Shown: in pieces, positions 1-6,151 of the stretch
Layout: each line of letters opens with the position of its first letter
How positions within the stretch are numbered: the stretch's first letter is position 1
Assembly: GCA_034006265.1 (NCBI GenBank)
Contig: JAVETB010000082.1
Coordinates: forward strand, 1-12,345
Direction: 5' to 3'
Source of the DNA: Syntrophus sp034006265
GTDB lineage: Bacteria > Desulfobacterota > Syntrophia > Syntrophales > Syntrophaceae
DNA: 12,345 nucleotides
Program-made: the position numbers and the translations under genes
The notes under the pieces: generated by a model
Databases searched by the model: none
Seen by the model: the letters and a program-made list of their open reading frames with translations, nothing else
What the model was told of the DNA's origin: nothing

Positions 1-1
1 A

Positions 2-457
2 TACATCGGCTGGCGCCTTACCCGGATCCGAACCTTCGAAAACCGTCCCCTTTACATACCCAACTCGACCTTCACGACCATCGCCCTGGAAAACCCATCC
101 AGAATGACCCATCGCCGGATTTATGAAACCATTGGCATCCGCTACGATGACGCAGGCAAGGTCATGGCGATCGCAAAAGACGTCCGACAGATGCTAATCG
201 ATCACCCCGGCATTGATCCCGCCCAGACATTGATCGTCAATTTCAACACCTTCGGCCCCTCGTCCCTGGATGTCATGGTCTATGCCTACACCAGAACGAA
301 GGTGTGGGTGGAATATCACCAGGTCAAGGAGGATGTGCTGATGAAGGTTTACCGGATTATCCTCTCCCATGGAGCGGAGGTCGCTTTCCCAACCTCGACC
401 ATCCATGTTCCCGAGCGGATATTGCTGGAACAGGCGAACCTTATCTGCCAAAAATAA
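2..457 (+). CDS. MscS-family mechanosensitive channel, C-terminal fragment (5' end outside window)
   Basis: The frame is open from base 2 and ends with TAA at 455-457, giving 151 residues. It begins inside the conserved MscS beta domain: GWRLTRIRTFENRPLYIPNS is the typical stretch just after the pore helix, followed by an ALENPSR segment. The remainder is the alpha/beta C-terminal domain that forms the cytoplasmic vestibule, ending near a HVPER motif. MscS channels sit in the inner membrane and release solutes when membrane tension rises on hypo-osmotic shock. The pore helices lie outside the window, so the subfamily cannot be fixed; the sequence looks closer to the larger YbdG/YnaI-like members than to short E. 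coli MscS. An ATG at 104 is internal and not the true start. It converges on the antiporter gene and fits the ion/turgor theme of the region. Confidence 0.9.
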   Translation, partial: YIGWRLTRIRTFENRPLYIPNSTFTTIALENPSRMTHRRIYETIGIRYDDAGKVMAIAKDVRQMLIDHPGIDPAQTLIVNFNTFGPSSLDVMVYAYTRTKVWVEYHQVKEDVLMKVYRIILSHGAEVAFPTSTIHVPERILLEQANLICQK

Positions 458-746
458 CCACGGAGGGGCCATCCTAAAAAAACAGCTCCTTTATAAAGTC
501 CGGAACCCCTGAACGATCATGAACAAGCAGCGATTCAGCAGCTCCCTCGACCGGAGATCCCGGGACTTCCCGGATCCATATTCTCCACTCTTGCCAATCC
601 GAGCAGGAGATTCTGGAATGCCTGAAAACATTAAGGGCTCAACAAACTGACGGAGCAGAAGGGGCCTTCCTTACTTGTTAAATCCTTCCTGCCATTTAAC
701 AATTTCTTTTCTTGTCTGCTATTTTCGGGGGCAGTGCTCTCCTGCT
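458..746. other. intergenic region between convergent genes
   Basis: These 289 bases separate the stop of the MscS-like gene (plus) from the stop of the antiporter (minus). I see no convincing gene here. The only clear structure is the 9-base inverted repeat at 675-702, listed separately. A short palindrome CTTTATAAAG (about 489-498) is followed on the minus strand by GGAGCTG and a run of seven T, which could be a weak minus-strand terminator. Confidence 0.6.
675..713 (+). terminator. inverted repeat followed by T-rich tract, possible weak terminator
   Basis: TTGTTAAAT (675-683) and ATTTAACAA (694-702) are perfect inverted repeats separated by 10 bases. On the plus strand they are followed by TTTCTTTTCTT. 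The shape suits an intrinsic terminator for transcription leaving the MscS-like gene, but the stem is almost all A-T and lies about 220 bases past that stop codon. It may instead be a protein-binding dyad, or coincidence. Confidence 0.35.
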
Positions 747-1949
747 TCAGCGAACGGATGCCGCAGAGGACTCGCCCGAAAAGCGGAAGGCAAAAGCCGC
801 AACAGGTGGGCCTATCGTTTCGAACATCGTGACGGCCCCAAGCACCATGGCTGAAATCAGCGATGCATGTTCCATGAACATGATACAGGAAGTGTCGGCT
901 AGCCCTATCGCCAGACCGGCCATTGGAACCATGAGAAGTCCGCTCGAGATTCCGTAACGAAGAGGTTTACGAAGCAGGACCGTTGCTGCGGCAACCCCGG
1001 CCGTTTTTGCAAATGTACGGGCAACGACCAGCGCGAAGACTGCGGGAGCAAACTCGATCAATTCACGCACATGCAGCTTTGCACCTGCAAAAACAAACAG
1101 TACGATAAAAAAAAGCTCAAAGGCAGGACCAAAGGCCAGCTCTGAAACCATATTTTCCCTCTCAATACTTTTCGCCGTAACTCCGACAACGAGCGGAATA
1201 AGGAGCATGGAAAGCTGCGTCTCCTTCGCAAAACCAACGCCCAACATGATTGTACCTATCACAAGTGCAAGTCGGTATTGACCTGCCTGGCGGGTCTTGA
1301 TAACCATGAAATGCAGACACCAGCCTAAAATAATTCCCAAAAGGAGCGACCCTAATAGTTGATACAGGGGCTGAAGAATCACGATCACCCAGTGGGAACC
1401 TACGGTGTAATGCATGAAGGGCAGAATGAAAGAGAATAAAGTAAAAGAAATCAGATTATTGAGAGCCACCAGTGTCTCCGTGGATTCCGTCACTTTGCCG
1501 GATGCGCCAACTTCATTCGCCACATGCAAAAGAACCGCGGGGGATGAGGAAACGGTGATTGCGCCAACCAATGCTGCCGTTGCGATCCCCACATCAAAAA
1601 TCGAGAGGATGTAGGTTACAAGACAAAAGGTCGCAACACTTTCAACAAGAGAGACCAGAAGGAGGCTTGGGTTATGTCGAAGCATGGCCATATCGAGTGA
1701 CAACCCAAGCCGATAGAGAATAAGCCCAAGGGCGATATGTATAAGAATCCCTGACTGGGCCAAGGTTTCCTGGCTCAAAATATTGATTCCGCTCGGCCCG
1801 AAGAAGAATCCGACAGCCATAAACCCCGTGATGCTTGGAAGCCAGGGGATGAGATGTGTGATGAATCCGCCAAGAGACCCGATCAGCAGGATGAGGCCAA
1901 ATGCCATCAATGGCGTGAAATCTGTTGGAAAGCTCGGCAAGTAACTCAC
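747..1949 (-). CDS. CPA2-family monovalent cation:proton antiporter (membrane domain only)
   Basis: A 400-residue, highly hydrophobic protein with about 11-13 predicted membrane helices and no TrkA-N or TrkA-C domain after them. Family marks include LITG-like SITGFMAVGFFFGPSG (about 39-54), the serine-rich unwound-helix segment ITVSSSPAVLLHVANE (131-146), and the late FVFAGAKLHV helix (286-294), whose Lys291 occupies the place of the lysine seen in many antiporters. CPA2 proteins exchange K+ or Na+ for H+ across the inner membrane. The start is GTG at 1949, chosen because AAGGAG lies 6 bases upstream. Oddity: the helix with TLVALNNLISF has Asn164-Asn165 where related antiporters usually carry Asn-Asp or Asp-Asp, so coupling may differ from the norm. 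It lies downstream of the P-type ATPase on the same strand, 356 bases away, with its own candidate promoter. Family assignment is firm; substrate is unknown. Confidence 0.88.
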   Translation of the reverse strand: MSYLPSFPTDFTPLMAFGLILLIGSLGGFITHLIPWLPSITGFMAVGFFFGPSGINILSQETLAQSGILIHIALGLILYRLGLSLDMAMLRHNPSLLLVSLVESVATFCLVTYILSIFDVGIATAALVGAITVSSSPAVLLHVANEVGASGKVTESTETLVALNNLISFTLFSFILPFMHYTVGSHWVIVILQPLYQLLGSLLLGIILGWCLHFMVIKTRQAGQYRLALVIGTIMLGVGFAKETQLSMLLIPLVVGVTAKSIERENMVSELAFGPAFELFFIVLFVFAGAKLHVRELIEFAPAVFALVVARTFAKTAGVAAATVLLRKPLRYGISSGLLMVPMAGLAIGLADTSCIMFMEHASLISAMVLGAVTMFETIGPPVAAFAFRFSGESSAASVR

Positions 1950-2305
1950 GGAGGACTCCTTCTGATCAGGTTAACCTAATGGGGTGAAGCATAGGAATCC
2001 CCTGGGGGAATTGCCCTTCTTCTCTTTCCATTAGCCTTTCCACCCGTTTTGGCCCTTCTCGCGGATGCGGATATGCTCAATAACGGGAGGGGGTCGCCAG
2101 CGGCTCACGAATTTTCATCTCTCCGGAATCAACGACATGAACTGATTTATCATGCGGGCTTGTCCGGACTTCCGCGAGATCCAAAAGCCTCTCCATCGCC
2201 GGGTCACTCCCATCAAAGCAAGATAAAGATGATTAGTCAAGGCTTGAGCTTGCCGCCTGGTAAATTCCCCCCCGATGGTATAGGCGTCTCCTGAACAGGA
2301 TTCCG
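1950..2305 (-). other. leader/intergenic region upstream of the antiporter gene
   Basis: These 356 bases separate the ATPase stop from the antiporter GTG, long for genes of one operon. On the minus strand it holds a candidate promoter (2212-2240, listed separately) and a leader of about 250 bases. The leader has a near-palindrome, GGAATCCCCTGGGGGAATT on the plus strand (1994-2012), and a 10-base palindrome AGGTTAACCT (1968-1977) close to the ribosome-binding site. A 39-codon reading frame (minus, 2196-2077, ATG to TGA) is preceded by GGGAG and might be a small gene or a decayed remnant; I do not recognise it. I could not match the leader to a known riboswitch class. Confidence 0.5.
2212..2240 (-). 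promoter_or_regulatory. candidate sigma-70 promoter for the antiporter gene
   Basis: On the minus strand TTGACT (2240-2235) is followed after exactly 17 bases by TTTGAT (2217-2212). This is 5/6 and 4/6 agreement with TTGACA and TATAAT. Transcription would begin near 2205, giving a leader of about 255 bases. The match is reasonable but based on pattern only. Confidence 0.4.
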
Positions 2306-4951
2306 TCACCGTCGCAGGACGAGATATTTCCGGACCTCCTCACTGAAGAGCAGAAGGATGGCAAAGGGAAGAAGAACCAGCCAGGTTGCCGGAGGAAGAG
2401 GATAGGTCGAGAAAATTCTATTGCCATACGGGGAATAGACGATGAAGAGCTGAAGACAGAGTTCGAAACCGATGCCGATGAAGATGAACCGGTTTGAAAA
2501 AAAACCGAGTCTGAACACGGACTCATTCGCCGATCGACAGGCAAAGACGTTGCCGATCTGGACGATGATGATCGCGGTCAAACATGCCGTCGTGGCCTGC
2601 AGGTAGAGAGTGTGATCGGATGGAATAAAAGTCCCCCAGCTCCAGCCCCCGTCATACAGAACATAGAAGAAACCGAACATGCAGGCGGCTGCTTCGATCG
2701 GCCCCAGGAAGAGGTAGGCACGGGCAAGAACCGAAAAATTGAGGAGCCTCTCGTCCCTGCTTCGGGGCGGCTGCCTCATCACCGCCGGTGTCGGCTTTTC
2801 CGTACCGAGGGCCAGGGCAGGAAGCATGTCCGTACCGAGGTCAACCGCCAGGATCTGCATGATCGTCAGCGGCAGGGGGATCCGCAGGAGGATGTACGCG
2901 AGGTAGGGTACGGCCTCCGGGATGTTGGAAGCAAAGATATAGGTGATAAATTTCCGGATGTTCTCATAAACCGCCCGGCCTTCTTCCACGGCATTGACGA
3001 TGGTGGCGAAATTGTCATCCAGCAGAATCATGTCCGAGGCTTCCTTCGCAACATCGGTGCCCGAAATGCCCATGGAGATGCCGATATCCGCCTTTTTCAG
3101 GGCAGGCGCGTCATTGACACCATCACCCGTCACGGCGACCCATTCCCCCTCCTCCTGAAGGATCGAAACGACCCTCATCTTGTGCTTTGGTGCCATACGC
3201 GCAAAGATAATCTCCCTGGCCGAGAGGTTTTCCCGCAGTTCCCGGTCATCCATTTTCAGAAACTCCGGTCCTTCGATTACAATCGGATCGCCTTTCACCA
3301 GGCCGATCTCGCGGGCAATGGCAACAGCCGTCCGGCTTCCGTCCCCCGTGATCATGATGACCTTGATGCCCGCCTCATGGCATTTTCGAATGGCCTCCGG
3401 CACTTCAGGCCGCGGAGGGTCTTCAAGCCCGATCAGACCGGCAAACACAAGATCCTCTTCAAGAGACGCGGGATCCGGGGGGAGGAGATCAGAAGGGTTT
3501 TTCCTGTAGGCAAAGGCCAGGACCCTCAGCCCGTAATCCATGAAGGACCCATAGGCATCCAATGCCCTTTCGCGAAAGGCCTCCTCCATCCTGTGTTCGA
3601 TGCCGTTCATCAAGAACCGGCTGCACAGGGGGAGGATGCTCTCCATGGCCCCCTTCGAAAAGACGATTTCAGCATCTTCGACTCGATTAACGGTGGTCAT
3701 CCTCTTCCGGTCCGAGTCAAAGGGAATCTCGAACATGCGCTTTGCGCTCAGCTCACCCAGGCTTTCTCTGCCAAGCCGCAGCAGGGCAGCCTCGGTGGGA
3801 TCCCCCCGATATTCATTGTCGGCGAAGCGCGCATTATTGCACAGAAGGACCGTCTGCATCAGCGGATCATCTGCCTGTGCCATAAAACCCTGTGCATCCA
3901 GAATCGAGCCGTCTTTCCAAATTTTTGCGGCGCTCATTCGATTCTGGGTCAGCGTTCCAGTCTTGTCGGTACAGATCACGGATACGCAACCAAGCGTCTC
4001 CGCCGAGGAGAGATTCTTGATCAACGCCTTTCGTTTCGCCATTCTCTGGCTTGCCATGGCCAGGGAAAGGGTGACGGTGGGCAGCATACCCTCGGGGATA
4101 AGGGCGACGGTGATACCGACGGCAAAGATAAAATTGTTCCAGAAATCCCTTCCTATAACAAATCCGAGACTGAAGAAAAAGATACCGACCAGGGCGGCGA
4201 TGGTCGCCACCAGGCGGGTCGCCTTGGCAATCTCCTTCTGAAGCGGGCTGAGATCCGGTTGGACAGCGCTTGTCAGATGGGCGATCCGACCGAATTCCGT
4301 ACCCATCCCCGTTGCAAAAACCAGAGCTTTTCCCGAACCGCTTATGACGCTTGTTCCGGCAAAGACGATATTGGGGCTATCCAGAAGTTCGCCCGGCACA
4401 GGCAGAGCATTGCGAAGACTGGCCTCGGACTCGCCCGTCAGCGAAGCGTTGTTGACCTTCAGCATGGCGCCTTCGATGAGGCGGGCGTCGGCGGGGATCC
4501 GGTCCCCTTCGGAAAGGAGGATAACATCCCCCGGAACAACCTCCCGCGACGGGACCTTCCGCTCCTTTCCTTCCCGGACAATCCGCACAGAAAAGGGCAG
4601 AAGTCTCTTCAGGGCCTCCAGGGCCTTTTCGGCGCGGTATTCCTGGATATAGGTAAAGACGGCATTGATCACAATGACGCCGAGGATGGCAAAACCGAGG
4701 GTCCCCATGTCCTCGCCGGGGTGGAGATAATCGGAGAGGAAGGCGAGCCCTGCGCCGACCCAGAGGAGCAAGGCCAGGAAATGGGTAAACTGTTTCAAGA
4801 ACCGGATCGACAGGGGAGTTCTGCGCGCCTCCCGGATCTCGTTGAAGCCGCTCTCCGACATCCTTCGGGCGGCCTCCTTTTCGGAAAGGCCGTTTTCCGA
4901 ACTGACAAGGGCCCGAAGGGCCTCCTCCCGGGAAAGGCTGTTAATCTTCAT
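2306..4951 (-). CDS. P-type cation-transporting ATPase resembling type IIC (Na+/K+-ATPase-like)
   Basis: A complete 881-residue inner-membrane pump. In order: cation-ATPase N domain (1-70), M1-M2, actuator domain with TGES (172-175), M4 with IPEGMLPTVT (285-294), phosphorylation site DKTGTLT at Asp329, nucleotide domain with KGA (433-435), MITGD (533-537), hinge GDGVNDAP (609-616), then M5-M10. M5 reads ASNIPEAVPY (674-683), M6 VDLGTDMLPA (703-712), M8 VQIGN (797-801), and the end has EEVRKY. These match Na+/K+-ATPase closely: SNIPE, DLGTD, the M8 Gln (798) and an M9 Glu (830). Two site-III positions differ: Ala674 where the animal pump has Thr, and Asn801 where it has Asp. The likely cargo is Na+ and/or K+, but Ca2+ cannot be excluded by eye. 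No beta subunit is nearby. The ATG at 4951 overlaps the preceding Usp gene by 11 bases and has no strong Shine-Dalgarno, suggesting translational coupling. Confidence 0.92.
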   Translation of the reverse strand: MKINSLSREEALRALVSSENGLSEKEAARRMSESGFNEIREARRTPLSIRFLKQFTHFLALLLWVGAGLAFLSDYLHPGEDMGTLGFAILGVIVINAVFTYIQEYRAEKALEALKRLLPFSVRIVREGKERKVPSREVVPGDVILLSEGDRIPADARLIEGAMLKVNNASLTGESEASLRNALPVPGELLDSPNIVFAGTSVISGSGKALVFATGMGTEFGRIAHLTSAVQPDLSPLQKEIAKATRLVATIAALVGIFFFSLGFVIGRDFWNNFIFAVGITVALIPEGMLPTVTLSLAMASQRMAKRKALIKNLSSAETLGCVSVICTDKTGTLTQNRMSAAKIWKDGSILDAQGFMAQADDPLMQTVLLCNNARFADNEYRGDPTEAALLRLGRESLGELSAKRMFEIPFDSDRKRMTTVNRVEDAEIVFSKGAMESILPLCSRFLMNGIEHRMEEAFRERALDAYGSFMDYGLRVLAFAYRKNPSDLLPPDPASLEEDLVFAGLIGLEDPPRPEVPEAIRKCHEAGIKVIMITGDGSRTAVAIAREIGLVKGDPIVIEGPEFLKMDDRELRENLSAREIIFARMAPKHKMRVVSILQEEGEWVAVTGDGVNDAPALKKADIGISMGISGTDVAKEASDMILLDDNFATIVNAVEEGRAVYENIRKFITYIFASNIPEAVPYLAYILLRIPLPLTIMQILAVDLGTDMLPALALGTEKPTPAVMRQPPRSRDERLLNFSVLARAYLFLGPIEAAACMFGFFYVLYDGGWSWGTFIPSDHTLYLQATTACLTAIIIVQIGNVFACRSANESVFRLGFFSNRFIFIGIGFELCLQLFIVYSPYGNRIFSTYPLPPATWLVLLPFAILLLFSEEVRKYLVLRR

Positions 4952-5780
4952 GGCGGGGCTTCAGGATGATGAGGTCGCAGGGCGTCTCTCTCAGCACCTG
5001 CTCGACGGGACTGCCATTGAGCAGGGAAGCCAGAAGGCTCCGCTCGCTGGCCCCCATGATGATGAGGTCATGCCGCTTTGCAAAGGCTTCGACCGTAATG
5101 TTCCGGGCGATCCCTCCCGGCAGGTGCCGCCCTTCATGCTCGATGTCCCTCTGCTTGAGATGGCTCATGAAGTGCGCAATGTCCGCTGACCTGCGCTCTT
5201 CCCATTCCGGGGGGGTAAGATGGATCTCTCCGGAAAAGATCTTTTCCAGAGGCTTCGGCGCATGGAAGACGAAAACCTTTGCCCCGAATGCCTTGGCCAT
5301 GGCGGATACAAAAACCGCCCGTTCCCGCACGCGATTGATTCTTGCCTTCACCGGAACGAGAATCCTCCCGGGGCGCACCCTGCCGGAATGGGCAATGCGC
5401 ACGAGGGCCACGGAGCAGGGAAGCTTCAGCGACAGGCTCCGGGCCACGGTGCCGGCATAGAACCTTTTCTCAAGATCCTCTCTCCGGGTCGAGGCAAAGA
5501 CAAGTCCGATCCTTTCCTGGCGGACGATTTTCCCGATCTCCCGGAGGGGATCTCCCGCGGCGGCAATGCTTTCCGCCTGGATGTTCCGTTCCAGGGCGTC
5601 ATCGAAAAGCCTCTGAATGGCGTCCTCGGCGACATGGCGGTCGTGGGGGGGCATGCCCTCCTCGGCGACAAAGCAGATATAGAGCTTCGCATGAAGCTCC
5701 TGGGCGAGGTGAAGGGCATAGCGCGCCGCCACTTCTGAATTCAGATGCTCATTGACTGCGGCAAGGATCTTTTTATACAT
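4941..5780 (-). CDS. tandem-domain universal stress protein (UspA family)
   Basis: Two UspA-type domains in one 279-residue cytoplasmic protein. The first begins at MYKKILAAVNEH and runs to about residue 130; the second begins at GRILVPVKA (about 138) and runs to the end. The ATP-binding signature G-2x-G-9x-G-S/T is only partly kept: in domain 2, MGASERSLLASLLNGSP keeps the first G and the final GS but has Glu in place of the middle Gly; domain 1 keeps only the final GT. Nucleotide binding is therefore uncertain. Usp proteins are stress-induced and often modulate transporters. The start at 5780 coincides with the usual beginning of the fold; an in-frame ATG at 5819 would add 13 residues and has a GGAAGGAAG about 12 bases upstream, so it remains possible. 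Its TAA overlaps the ATPase start by 11 bases, which suggests it acts with that pump. Confidence 0.88.
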   Translation of the reverse strand: MYKKILAAVNEHLNSEVAARYALHLAQELHAKLYICFVAEEGMPPHDRHVAEDAIQRLFDDALERNIQAESIAAAGDPLREIGKIVRQERIGLVFASTRREDLEKRFYAGTVARSLSLKLPCSVALVRIAHSGRVRPGRILVPVKARINRVRERAVFVSAMAKAFGAKVFVFHAPKPLEKIFSGEIHLTPPEWEERRSADIAHFMSHLKQRDIEHEGRHLPGGIARNITVEAFAKRHDLIIMGASERSLLASLLNGSPVEQVLRETPCDLIILKPRHED

Positions 5781-5917
5781 GGCTTCCACGGAATCGCTCT
5801 GACGGCATGGTTCCCTCATCGGCGGAAAAGGCTTCCTTCCGGAAAAGAACTCCCGAAAAGGCTCTCACGGACAAGCCTCTCAGCCCTTATGTACCCTCGG
5901 CTCATCTTTCCGGATTT

Positions 5918-5946
5918 ATTTTACTCTCCGATATGGGCGATTTCTA
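5918..5946 (-). promoter_or_regulatory. candidate promoter for the usp-ATPase operon
   Basis: On the minus strand TAGAAA (5946-5941) and TAAAAT (5923-5918) are 17 bases apart, 4/6 and 5/6 to consensus, about 130 bases before the usp start. The surroundings are A-T rich. The support is weak and pattern-based only. Confidence 0.3.
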
Positions 5947-6077
5947 TGAGAAATGTGGCTGTGGATAAAAAAAGATTTCGGGAACGTCGATCCCCGCGGG
6001 AAGAACCGGAAAGTCAGACCTGTCCTGCAGACGAAGCCTTCAGGTCAAACCATGGGCGGCCATTGGTCACAATATTC

Positions 6078-6106
6078 TTGAATTCCCCGGATTCGCCCCT
6101 TATGAT
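6078..6106 (+). promoter_or_regulatory. candidate sigma-70 promoter for the second ATPase gene
   Basis: TTGAAT (6078-6083), a 17-base spacer and TATGAT (6101-6106) give 4/6 and 5/6 agreement with consensus. Transcription would start near 6113, leaving a leader of about 39 bases before the ATG at 6152. Position and spacing are both plausible. Confidence 0.5.
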
Positions 6107-6151
6107 CAACGGGATCAGTCGCCTATTTCCTATTCGAGGTTGGCACAGACA

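Larger units (their letters stand above)
5781..6151. other. divergent intergenic region between usp and the second ATPase gene
   Basis: About 370 bases separate the two divergent starts. It holds candidate promoters on each strand (listed separately). Near 5820-5880 there are loosely repeated units of the form CGGAAAAGGCT / CGGAAAAGAAC / CGAAAAGGCT, possibly operator-like. A reading frame across the region on the plus strand (5745-6155) overlaps both neighbours, looks like no protein I know, and is not accepted as a gene. Confidence 0.5.

Noticed and set aside
2115..2309. 64-codon minus-strand frame starting in a GTGA overlap with the ATPase stop
   Set aside because: The overlap is suggestive, but there is no ribosome-binding site, no recognisable protein features, and it runs through the candidate antiporter promoter.
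2612..4969. Very long open frame on the plus strand opposite the Na+/K+-like ATPase (785 codons)
   Set aside because: It is exactly antisense to a well-conserved pump gene, has no recognisable domain, is dominated by Arg, Gly, His and Gln, and is explained by the codon bias of the real gene.
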